In this document: one piece after another, positions 20,695 to 33,100 of the stretch
How the letters are laid out: each line of letters begins with the position of its first letter
Position numbering within the stretch: the stretch's first letter is position 1
Source of the DNA: Lolium rigidum
Taxonomy: Eukaryota; Streptophyta; Magnoliopsida; Poales; Poaceae
Assembly: GCF_022539505.1 (NCBI RefSeq)
Contig: NC_061508.1
Span: 62,877,754 to 62,941,753, forward strand
Direction of reading: 5' to 3'
DNA length: 64,000 bases
Position numbers and translations under genes: made by a program
The notes under the pieces: generated by a model
What the model was told of the DNA's origin: nothing
The model's database searches: none
Seen by the model: only the letters and a program-made list of their open reading frames with translations

Positions 20695-20900
20695 ATAGAC
20701 CTTTAAATTCCACATCTTTAGACACATACACAAGATTGAATAAGTACATGTATCATGTTATACTATTGTATGTCCATATGTATATGTTTGTACATAGTGT
20801 TATGCAAATACATATTATGTATCTACACTTTTTATACACTTATGAGTCATAACTACTATGCAACTATGTTGAATTTATAATATGTTTGCCTTAGCTGAGA

Positions 20901-21273
20901 AATTTCAAAAACAATGATATTGTTGGATGTAAATTGGAAAAAAAAAATGTTAGTACCTCGAGCAACTTCTAGTATACATAAGGAACTTTAGAAATATCTT
21001 GTATATCAGAAGCATTATTTCGAAGCTAGCATATTGCATACCGAATGGAAAGATAGGTCATATTTATAGCTAATAACTGTTATCACAAAAAGAGTGTCAA
21101 ATGAATTTCAAAAACAATGATATTGTTGGATGTAAATTGAAAAAAAAAATGTTATTGTCTCGAGCAACTTCTAGTATACATAAGGAACTTTGGAAATATC
21201 TTGTATTATCAGAAGCATTATTTCGAAGCTAGCATATTGCATACCGACCGGAAAGATATATCATATTTATAGG
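20901..21273. repeat. Tandem duplication, two copies of about 170 bp, offset 203 bp
   Basis: The segment starting AATTTCAAAAACAATGATAT at 20901 is repeated from 21104 with few changes, through TCGAAGCTAGCATATTGCAT to TCATATTTATA. About 30 bases separate the copies. It lies 200 bases beyond the protease stop codon. Confidence 0.9.
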
Positions 21274-21751
21274 TAAGGAATTTTATTACACTCCATTTCA
21301 TCATTTTGGCACTACTTACATCATTTAGCAGAAAAATGAGCCAGATTCTACCTTTTTTTTTTGGATTGGTGGGTCCAGTTGTCCGGGTACCAGTGGTGGT
21401 GACATAATTGGTTCTCTCGTGATTTATTCATCTGCACCGATGCCTCACAAGTCAGAAGCATACCACATTTGCTTCGTAGTCCACCTCTCCTTTTGTGCTT
21501 AGTGCCATCAAGAACGGCGGGTAATTTTCCCAACAAAGAGTAAAGGTGGGTAGAATGGCCAAAAACCAAACCCAAAAAGATTGAGAGTAAAATCAAAAAG
21601 ACCGATCAAAAAATTGGGTATCAAATTTTACAGACCCAATTTAGTTCCGCCAATCTAACTTGTTTCCAGTAACTGAATAGACCAAACTGGCCGAATTTTT
21701 TTTGCTGAACAGTTTCAGCCTCCTCCTTGTGTTATCGATTTCATGCCCTTT

Positions 21752-22360
21752 CTTTTTTGCGAATAGGACACTAGCATTAAAAAAATATCGAACAGTACAA
21801 AGCAGGTCAAGAAAAACAAAAATTACAACGAGATCCTTGAGAAGCCTTTTATCTTCACCCTCTAGACCGTGTCGACGGTGCGCCGCCGCTGCCGCTCCTC
21901 CCTAAGTCGGCCTGACGTTGTTGGTTGCGGACGGGAAGTCGCCGAACGGATCGAAAAGACCACATCCGTCCCGGAGACGAAGAAGTAGGATAAACTGCCA
22001 ATGAAGATCCTTGACGATCCGAAGATCCCTACAGCCAGACAAAATCCTCGAAGACCACACCACACCCACAAGCTTCTCAACGTCGCCATCGAGATGGGGT
22101 TGAAGCCGGAGAAACATTATTGCATGAGGTGCCGCCACCACCACCTGAGCGCGGCCCCTACAAACAAAAACCCTAAAAACGGGGAACGAAGCACCCAAAA
22201 TTGGGAAACGGGGCCCTCCCGCCGATGAGAGCCACGATCCACTGCACCCTCCATGGCCCGAAGGCCACAGAGGCTGCCAGATCGAAGGCGGCCGTTGACG
22301 GGAGGGAGAGGAACCCTAATCGCTCCTCATGAGCGAAGGGGTACGTCACACGTAAAACTT
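21752..22360 (-). mobile_element. Non-LTR retroposon, minus orientation, with 14-bp TSD
   Basis: ATTTCATGCCCTTT occurs at 21738-21751 and 22361-22374. The 609-bp insert begins on the plus strand with CTTTTTTGCG, so on the minus strand it ends in a short A tail. The body is GC-rich (GCCGCCGCTGCCGCTCC and similar) and has no long meaningful frame. The structure fits a target-primed retroposon, either a SINE/LINE derivative or a processed RNA copy; the source is not recognised. Confidence 0.75.
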
Positions 22361-22374
22361 ATTTCATGCCCTTT

Positions 22375-24106
22375 GTTAGTTGGCGTACAAGGCTGTTTTC
22401 TTTGTTGTTGGCTGAAGTGGCATATTGTGATGTGAATGTTGACCAAATTGTTATATTGCAGTGCCGTTCAATCCTTATTCTTGCAAATTTGTATAAATAC
22501 ATGCATTGAAAAATTGTTCAAAATACACTGAAATGTTGCACAAACATTTTATGAATAATATCGAAGTTTTGTGTTGATAACAACTATCACACAGTTCAGT
22601 CATGACAGAAACTATATTAAAATTAACGAGTAAATTTCGATCTTCACTGAAAGAACGAATTTTCAGTCTACACTGGAAGACCGAATTTTCGGTCTAAACG
22701 TTGTCAAGGCGGTGTTCCACCTCCGAATCACTCCTTGGCTGCAATTCCACAGATTCACGAAGTCAATAACCTAGGATGTGTTCGGTTCTATAACGGTGTA
22801 AAATGGAATGAAATGGTTCTGTTCAATAAATGGAAATTTGGCTTAGACCAAAAAGGGGAACAAAATGGTATCGTTTTTTGTTTGGTTGGAGGAATTGAAG
22901 AGCGTAACGGAACAAGGTTAAACTAATCTTTGTCCCAAAATCATAATTACAATAACAAATGGCTTTTTTAAACTTCAAATCGTAATTAATGGCGTCTAGT
23001 GGCCTTTTAAATCTCATAATCGTAATTAACAACCTTTAACAACGGCTAATACACCACATTCCATCGATTCAGTGAAATGGATGCATTTATTTCCTTTTCA
23101 AAGATCCGTTCCATTCCACAACCGAACACAACACAAGAATTAGCTCTTGGGACGGAATGTTTCCAATCCATTTCACTTGGTTCTAGAACCGAGAGGCGAA
23201 CTAGGAACTTCAACTTGGATTTTCACATAAATGCGACAACTATATTAGCTATTTCCCGGAAGGAAAAAAAAGATGTCATTCAAATCCTTCCAAAATACAG
23301 TATTTCTAATAAATTATGATACTATTTACTCAGAAAAACTGATCAAAGGTGTGCATAAAAAATGGAAAAGATCACTACTGGCTCCATGTAGCCATTCTCA
23401 CGTGTACTGGTAGGGAATGATCCACGAGTAATCTAACACATTACTGAAACGTCAAAAACAAACTCCGGATAACTTTTGTGGTTTGACTAGAACTCATAAA
23501 TTATCCCCCCAACACACAAAAAAGAGCTCACAAATTATTTTGCATGACTTTCTCTATTCCGTAAGAACCAGCAACCTTCTTCTCGTGGCCCCAAAATTGC
23601 GAATTCTCGTGGCCAAAAAGAATCTTGACCAGATATTAACGCCCTGTTCAGTTTCTGATGTGACGGCACAGCTTTTACTGTTTGATATCACGGCACAACC
23701 TTAGATAATATGCAGCTTTGAAGACCCCTTGCTCAGTGCCTCAGCATCAGAAAAATCAATATGACGCAGCCAAGCCCGAGCATGAAAGTTTGGCTCTTCA
23801 TACTTTCAACAATTAGCTCCAACCTGTAAGTATTAACCAGTAGATAGCTGCTCGTAAATCCTGTTTGAAATTTCATATTTATTACTACCATATGATGCAA
23901 GCTATAAAACAGAACAGATGTCAACGAAGAATGTTGTGGGACAGATGAAAACTTTGCTTGCGCACCAGGCCTATCAGGCTACAGCGATCAAAATAAGGTA
24001 AAGTCAACACATCGATCTATATTAATAAAGCATGCAGTTTTCATTTATATGTCCTTTATTCCCCATGATGGCCAGAGATGCTAAAAATAAATGGTGAGGC
24101 AGTTGA
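22375..24106. other. Intergenic, including the DnaJ 3' flank
   Basis: No gene seen. A possible MITE lies at 22777-23130 (separate entry). The part next to 24107 must hold the 3' UTR of the minus-strand DnaJ gene. ORFs here are short and without recognisable content. Confidence 0.45.
22777..23130. repeat. MITE-like element with TGTGTTCGGTT ends
   Basis: TGTGTTCGGTT at 22777-22787 has its exact reverse complement at 23120-23130, and the adjoining AATGGAATG-type sequence is also mirrored. I could not find a convincing target duplication, so the superfamily is open. Confidence 0.5.
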
Positions 24107-27100
24107 TTACCAGTTTCCCGCTGCAAAAGAACTTTGTTCTTTTATGGCTTCCTCTACTGCAAATTCTTCCAACAGTGCACGCTGATGTTCGTTAACCTTC
24201 CTGCAGATTAAAGTATGTAATTGTCAAATTGAAGCCGAATGCAAGTCATGACTTACAGTTTAGCACAAAATTACTCCACAGAAAAACCAAAGGTTTAGCG
24301 CAATCCCTTTGAATGCCGGTTGGCACGGGACGCCGAAGCCACTCTCTAAAGGACTAGCCTCCGTGGCCCTCCTCACCAGCTGGATGGTATGGAAACAATG
24401 CAACGAGTGCACGGGGCCCCTTATCGCATGGCTAGACTCGCTATAATACCCCCCTGGCCTACGGCCTTTGCACCCCCCCCCCCCCCCTTTCCCATCTCGT
24501 TTGTACGTACTGTGGTTTTCAGTTTAACCAAAAAAATAGCATGACTTCATGTTGCCACAACCAGATCTAAAGAATATCTATCGCATCCAATATGCCTCGT
24601 TTTAATGCAAGTTTTCTGAATGTATAAGCAAAGACATTATCGTGGAATGCCAGTTGAAACTTGAAAGGGAAACAATGATAACCATTTTAACATCATGTAT
24701 AAATACATGGTCAAAGGAAGAAGAATAGCACCGTAAGCGTAATGCATACACCAAGTTAAGAAATTTAGAGTGCAGCAACAAATAGAGCATTGAGGAAAAT
24801 ATAAGCAACTTACGAGGGAAAATGTATTCTGAATCGGACATGTTGGTCCCCGAAATATCCTGACAGGTTTGGCAATCCTGCTTACACTAATATCCTTAGT
24901 AGTCGATCAGAAGCAAACTCTGGCCTGAATTTATCTATTTGCATAACATACCTTTCCCCTTAAAACTACAACTTGCCCTGGCTGAACTCCTTTGGGTATC
25001 TGAAAAATATAGAGCAAATGTCAACTAAGAGAAACAATAATCAGAGGGAGAACAGATATTCTGTAGAATTTGGCAGCCTCTCGCTCAACAAATAGATGGC
25101 CGCATGCTTCTTTTTTTTTTTTGAATGGTCACCGGGGGGAATAAATCCCCACCTGAATATTTTTTCATTCATATTTGCCTATGAGATTTTGCAACCTCTA
25201 CAAGATAGGTTCAAGTGAACCGGAGGACACGGGGGATTACAGGGGAAGAGAAAAATCAGAAAAACACACACACACCCACACATGAAAACTCTGAGAGGAC
25301 TCTGAGCAAGATACCGGGGCGAGGCAACATGACCTCCCCAAACTACAAGTAGAAACACCGCAGGGAGAGACAGAACCAAACAGTTGGCACATTGCCCGGA
25401 AGCACCACCACCGTGGACGAAAAGCACCCGTCAGCCGAGACCAAACCAAACGCTGCCGGCGTGCGCGAAAGGCGAAGTGCAACCGAGTCCACGCCGCTCC
25501 ACCAGCAGGCCAAAGGCGTAGTCGAAGGGCGACAAGCAGCCGAGACAAAGCCGAAGGGCTACTCCGCCGAGATCACAACCAAAGATCAACTGTGTCGCCA
25601 ATGTGCACGAAAGGCCACGCCCAACGAGCTCACGACACGACACCGCCGGCGAAATCGAAAGGCATCACGGAGCCGAGTCCACACCCGGATAGCTTCAGGA
25701 AGCACACGCGCACACTGCGGAGCGAGAACCGCAAGCGCAAACCGAAAGGCACTGCATGGCCGAGGCTGCACCGTCCACCGGTGTCGCCGAAGAGCAATAC
25801 ACGCCGAGGTCGAACTAAGGTACCACACCAGGCACGATCTAGGATACAAGCGGGGCAGCACCTGCAGCTGGTAACACCCAAGGAGGCAAGGATCAGCCAC
25901 CACCAAGCCACGACACTCCTGGATAGGAGAAAGCCGCCTCCATGGCTGCCACTGAAGAACCATGGAGCTTGTCAGCCCGACGGAGCAGCGTCCACCACGG
26001 CTGACAACAGGACTTGGGGACCGAGCACCACCACGGCAAGTCCCGGGGTAGGGAGCGAGCCGCGCTCCAAGGCTGCCAACTGCGAACCGAGGAGTGTCCG
26101 TCTCAGCAGAACGCGCTGCAGGAGACCGATAGAGATGCGGGGACAAGGGACACCTTCGAAACCACTGCAGAGGGACAAACACCAGCCGCCACGGGCCAGG
26201 CCGCCACAAGCCGAACCACCGATGCCCAGTACCACACTGGCCACCGAAGGCCTCGCCCGGAGCTCACCACCGACGCCACGCCGGCCTCATGCACCAGGCC
26301 AGGGGGCGGAGATCCGCCGCCAGAGCCCGCCAGATCTGGCGCAGCGCGAGGCTGCGTCGAGTCCGCCGTGCCACGCACAAGAACTGAACAAGGACCAACC
26401 AGGGCGGGCAGGGAGAGAGGCAAGCAGCGCCGCCGCAACTGAGCAGAGGGCTGGGAGGTAGCAAGGGCCGAAGGGGATGAACGCACCAGATCGGATCGGC
26501 CCGCGCGGTCAATCTGGTCCTCTCTGCGCAGCCCAGCCGTCCCCCAGCAGAAAGGGGACCGGAGAGAGGAACGGGTGCTGAGGACGAGCACCCACCAAGC
26601 GACGACGCCGCCAGCACACAAACGGAGGAGCACCCGCCGCCGCCATTAAAGGACGCCAGAGCACAGCGCCGCAAGAAACCACCACCCCTTCGGGGCAGGG
26701 GCCCGCCGCCACCGCGGCGGCTGCCAGCGGCAGCGGCGGAGAGGGGGGTCGCCGGAGGAGGGCCCCGCGGGCCGGAGGTGGGGGACGCCCCGGTGCCGCC
26801 CACGAGCGGCACGGGAGCGGAGAGTTTTTTTTTTTTTTGATTGTGTCTCCGGCCGCATGCTTCTCAAAAGAAAGAACCAGCCATACCAGGCCCAGGCATT
26901 CTAACTAGAAAAAGAATCCACTCTAGTGAACATTGAAAGTTGAAACAGGGAGGGGATAACCGACTGTTAAGCTCTTATAAAATACAAGATACTATATAAT
27001 GACAGAAGTTAGACGTGCTTTTGATATTTTCACAGTAGCAATAATGTGTCCTTTTCCACCAAGTATTTACCTTAATTTCTGTTTTACCATCTAAAGTGGG

Positions 27101-30100
27101 CACTTCAACTTTTCCACCGAGCATTGCCTATATAACGAAGGTAAATGGTGAGTAAAAACCCAACACTAAAGCACAAATAAAGAACAGAAATTCAAATGTC
27201 CGCACACACCAACAAATGCAAATCGTTGTAAGAGTACCAGATCTGAAATCAGTAAAACAGTTCTTGCTTTTTTTTTAAGGTTACTACTCTTTCGTACAGG
27301 CTCCACATCCACAGGTAAGTACTATTGGTGGAACCAAGAGGTCCAGAAAAAATCAAGAACTGTTTTACTGATTATACTAAAAGTTTCCTTGATAAGAAAT
27401 TAGAACCGATTATATGAACCAATCTTGGCATAAGCTATAAGATACAGAAATGGAAATGAAGCTACACAATTTAGTACTCCTAGAAGAGTTCTTGAGAAAT
27501 AGGACATTTCTTCAAAAGATTGCCCCACAAGGGAGCAAAATAGTAAGACTGCAATATGTAAAAAAGTTACTGGAAAAAAATTGCCACTACCTGTGTGAAG
27601 CTTATCTTTTTGTCCACATGGACATCAGCACCATCTCGAACAAACACTGGATCACTTGCTACCTACGATATACATGGTTCATGGAAGAATTAAAAGCATG
27701 ATTGCTTGAGATAAGAGAGCTAATAGTGCAGAAGAGTTCATGACAGTAGAGGCCAGTTAGCACCACAGTTGTACAAATAATTTTAACTCATCACGTACAC
27801 CGAAACAAACTACTTGTTAGATTTCATAAGTAAAACAGTGCACTGCATATGGTCTCAAACCTCAACCCTGCACACGCATAGTGGTTACTAGCAAGGACAA
27901 AACCACACCTTACAGAGACAGGCATATCAAGTCTAGTAACCATGGTTTTGAAGGCGCCTTACAGCGCGCGGGGGACGCGGCGGGGGGGGGGGGGACTGGT
28001 CAAATGCTTTGACAAACCAAGATCAAACTGGTGCACGTTGTGGAGGTGCCTACTAAAGAGCTCTTAAGGAGATTAATCTGATCATTGACATTAAGTAAAT
28101 GTCAATGTGCTGCAGACTGCAGCACTAGGCATGTCTAGCAATATTACCACTGAAGATATGGCTACCACACCATAAGAGCATCTCCAATAGCTTACCCATA
28201 ATTTGGGTAAGCAGACTGGTTATGGATAAAGGAGAGAGGAGGTATATGTAACCAGATTGTTTTTGCTTTTCGAGCTTACCCAAAATTTGTACTAGAAAGA
28301 ATTGTAAGTAGGACCCCACATGTCAGTGGGGTGCCTTTTTTCCTCTCTTTTTTCTCTTCCTCCTTCCTCCATCCCCAGTTTCTTTCCTGGCCCTCCCAAT
28401 TCATCCGCCGCCACACCCCCACCTGCCCGCCCCCAACGGTGCCCTTCCTACCTGCATAACGCCGCCCCAATTTTCTCGGCCTCAAACGGCCGCGAAGATT
28501 GCGCCGTGGCTGAGCTCCGGCGAGAAGGAGGTCGAGCTCGTGCAGGAGGCCAAGCAATGGTGCAAAGGAGGTCGAGCTCAGGTGGGAGGTAACAAGCTCC
28601 AGCAGCAGGATGCGGGCAATTCGGGCAGGGACGGTGAATCGGGCCAGGGCCGCACTCTGGTGGCCAGTGTCACGATTCGGTGGCCGGAATCAGCGAGCAA
28701 ATCGGCGGGGATGGCGGTGGCGTGGACGGCTGGGTTCCCGCATCCCTATTTGCTGACAAGGCACATTATATGGGTAGTCCTACCTATATATGGGTCATTG
28801 GAGCCAAAATATGGGTTCTTAATCTTACCCAAAAATTTGGGGTATGGGCCCACGGATGGGTAAGCCGTTGGAGCAGTTCTTTTGCCCCCATTACCCATAA
28901 AAGCAGTTTTTGGGTAAGCTGTTGGAGATGCTCTAATGAAATACCTAGTGAGATATGAACTGGTACCATTTGTGGGTCCCACAGGAGGCTGCAAATGTGG
29001 TCTGAGAGAAATACTGAAATTGCGAGAGTTAATACACCTACTGAGTACTGACATACTATTCATCTCAGCTAACACATATTTCTCATGTTACAAGCAGCTC
29101 AATGGGAAAATATTACGCCTTACTACCTTCGAACAAACAAAGTCACATAAATACAGTTCACAAACTTAATTAATCACATTCTTATACGATTTGTTCTAAT
29201 ACGCACAAATAGGTCAGAATATCAAATGTCATGAATGTTCTTCCTGAAAAAACATGTTTACTTCTAAAACCTTGATTTTTTGGCACTTTCAGTACTAATT
29301 AATTATACTATCAGATAACTATTAACCAAGTTGTTGAAACATGTGAAGTTATGAACGAATGGACCTCAGTATTTACAGAACAAAAAAGTTTTTTTTTAGA
29401 GTAACAAATAAGATGATATACAAAATAAAGGAAAGCATGCAGGACAGTATTCTCACTCGAAGCTTAATATATAGACTTCCAGGTAAGGCCCCATGTCCAC
29501 CACTATTTCCAGCCTCCCGTACATGAATTGTATCACCAGAATCAACTCCTATGAAAATAAATCTTTGGTTAAGTCAAGAGAAAAACAACATTCACAGTAT
29601 GTGATAGCTCCGCCTTCAAAGAACATAACTTCAGAATAGTCTAAACTCTAAAATTGTAATATTTGGCAGAACACAATTGAAAGTAATTCGAAATTATGAT
29701 CAGATGTAGGCATTTCTGGGAAAGAAGCTGACTGACAGAACACAATTGAATTACTGAAGCTTAGTTGCACAGCACCTGCTGGAATGGTCACATTTGCATA
29801 TTTCATACCATCTATCACCCCTGAACCTTTGCATGTCAGGCAGTAATCCTGTGAAAATCATCATACGTGAGATAGACTAAAAATAGACATACTTCACATG
29901 CTTATTCGCAGAGACCAATACCTTAATTACTTTCCCAAAGCCTCTGCAAGAAGTACAAATGGATGTGAATGGATACATACTAACCTGCACAAAGCACCGG
30001 TGCATAGTTTAGAAGGAATCTGCGCCATCGATATTAGCAAGGAGGCTTTTAACATTAAAGCACATACTTACTTTTCCTACACCTTTACATGAAGGACAAA

Positions 30101-33100
30101 CATATTTTCTTGCATTTACCAAGTACCCTCTCCCATCTACATTGAAGTATATATGAGCTTTTGTATAAAAAAAAGAAGATGTGCATGGGATAAAGCAGGA
30201 GAAATAATTCAAATAACCTTATACATAAGAGTAAGACTCCGGCTTTAAATCAAGCATTTATTGGTGTTTTAATATTATCTGATTGTAACATTACATCATT
30301 AAGCAAGGTATCACCAACATTAACATTTCAAGTCCTACACATGTCCAACAAAAGGATCTTATTGGTCCCTGGCCTGGGGATCACACCAAACACAGTGTGT
30401 AAATATAGTTCGCCACGTTATGTTGTACTCTAGGAAATGGTTTGAAATGGGTTACTGCTGATTATTGAAGTATAAATTTAGATACCACGGTAATATAGTG
30501 TTCAAACGGAGGACAGAAAACACATACAAACCTACCTATCCTACAGTTCATTGAATGTGTGGTCGATTCATATACCACTGTCAGCTGAACATGCTTTGGA
30601 AAGAGTAAGGGGTAACAAGCAGACCATAATATCGCTAATGATACTATCTGTTTTATGCCATATGAATATGACCTTCCATTAATAAACTAAAAACAACAGG
30701 AGAAGCGGTAGCTCGGTAATAGATGCATATTCAACAGACTGAATACCAAGACAAAGTATCCAGAGATGGAAGTACATAAAACAAATAGGTTCGGGCAAAT
30801 GTCAAAATAGAATAGCAGAAATTTCGCATTTATATCTGTTCCAGCGAAAATATTGCTACATAAATATCTACAAGATCGCTTCACACAACAGATATAATAT
30901 AAACAAACATAGTAATAGGTAGCATAAGTGTGTACTCACCACATGAGTAGCAAAGATTTTTTGCACTGAAGGGAACTTTCTTCGTGCATCCTCTAGCAGC
31001 TTCAGCAAAAGATAGATCCAAGTCTACCTACTTAAGTCAAGAGTTAAACACTAAAGACATTTAATTGAGACATGAAATAAGAATAATCCGAAGAACAAAC
31101 CTCAATATCAGTGGCATGGGCATCTAAATCATGCTCGAAAACCTGAAAACATAGAGAATTAGTGGTACTGAAATGTGAAAGGGTGAGTAGAAGTAATAGG
31201 AGTGAAGGGTATGGAGTGTAACAAAATTACCTCAGAGAATATTTTGTAAAATTGACTAGAGAAAGGACCATCATTTTGTCTGTAGAACTCTGCAAAAGGG
31301 TCATGGTTCTGTTTGTTGAATCCTGAAAATGGATCTTGATAGGATCCATCAAACTCCCCCCTATCCCTTGTGGAACTTTCGTCTGAGCCTCTAGAAAATA
31401 GCTGCAGTGTTACAACATAACATAAACTTAACCAACACTATACAGGAAGTCACAAACTTCAAATTGCAAAAATACAGAGCTTGAGAAGTAACGATCCATA
31501 GGGCCACTTTTGGAAACTGGAATGTTGCATCTTCATGAATAAACGAAAAAAACTACTACTCAAGAAACTAAATAAATCATGAAAAGAAGAAGATAAAGAG
31601 CAGCTTATTACCAGATCATACTGCTGTCTCTTTGAAGGATCCCGTAAAGTCTAGAGGCCAACAGTACCGACATATGAAAATGTTAATTAAGCATAATAAT
31701 CAATATCAAAGCTAAACACATGGTGGTAACTTACTTGCCTCATATGCGTCTCTTACTTCCTGAAACGTCCTTTTTGCAGCAGCATTTCCCCTATTTGTGT
31801 CTGGATGGTGCTTCTTTGCAAGCTACCAAGATTAATTTGAGGCTTAGAAGCAGAAAAATGTAAATATTTCAAGTAAGTAGATACATCATGCGAGTGTCAG
31901 TGTTTGCAAGAACATTTTCCCTTCCAAAAGTGGATCAATATAGTTAACACAGATTACAAGATCAGTTGTCCGTCAACATAAACCTAAGTACAGAATTTAG
32001 TGTTCAGAAAATCTAGTTCATCCTATCCAGATCCCAGATTGGTTCAAAATTGCTAAAAATATATTTACAACACAATCTATTTTCAACTGGCAGATAGATT
32101 GATTGTGTTATCAACAACACATACCCCACAAACATTCATAATGATACCTCACACAAATAGGTGAAAGAAAGTATTGCCCTTTTCCGAAGCTAATATATCA
32201 CACATGTATTAATGATAGAAAGTGGACAAGATTGCCGCTTTACAAACGGATATTAACTTCGTAACATGGCCATGATAAACAAACAGTGAGCAAGCTTAGT
32301 CAGATTTCTGAGTAGGGATGAGATACTCACAGAATGAAAAGCTTTCTTTATGTCATCCTGTGAGGCATCTTTACGAACACCAAGAATTTTGTAGTAGTCC
32401 TTCTCCATCGAATAACATTGACCTTAAAAATGCACCCAAAAATGTTTTATTGGCAAATGTGGTTGCAACAAATTGATGACAATATCAAATTACCAACAGG
32501 ATATTGTCATATCAAGGTTCATTCATGTAAGACCAGAATAGCAACCTGTAGAATGAAAAAACCTGCTCAATACAGATGATGTCAAGATGGATCGACCATA
32601 GCATCTATCAGCGATAGATGTGCCACTAGAGCTGCAAGCTGTGCACATTCTCCAGATAAAATAAATATTACAAGGAGTTAGATAATTATCAAGCTAAGAA
32701 ATAAACAAGATATACAATGGTAGATATTTGAAATGATAAAAGTAACAAGTAAATGCATATGTTTCATTTAAATTTGCATCTAACCATCGCATATACCAGC
32801 AACTTGTCTTATTTTGTGGACGTTGAACAGATTGTTTGCTGTCATTACCAGACAAAAATTGCCTCCATCCATATGTTAAACATACTCATCCACATCAGCG
32901 TACAGGACAAATCAACATCAGCAACTTATCATACATAACTAAACAGCTAGTTCACACTTCACACTAACATAATTTTGCTCTTGTGTGGTAACTGGTAAGT
33001 CCACATCATCTGATCATCACTTCTATAGTTGGTCTTTGGTTGATCGTTGACATGTCCAGGTTTGCTCCAATTTCAAGGCCGTTTGATACACCTTTAGCAT

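Noticed and set aside
24306..24537. Search for a TSD around the LINE scrap
   Set aside because: Short matches such as TTTAGC were too short to be convincing, so no duplication is claimed.
25592..26461. A 289-codon plus-strand frame and several overlapping frames on the other strand
   Set aside because: The region is very GC-rich and lies inside a retroposon; frames are open in at least four registers with low-complexity composition and no domain, so these are composition effects.
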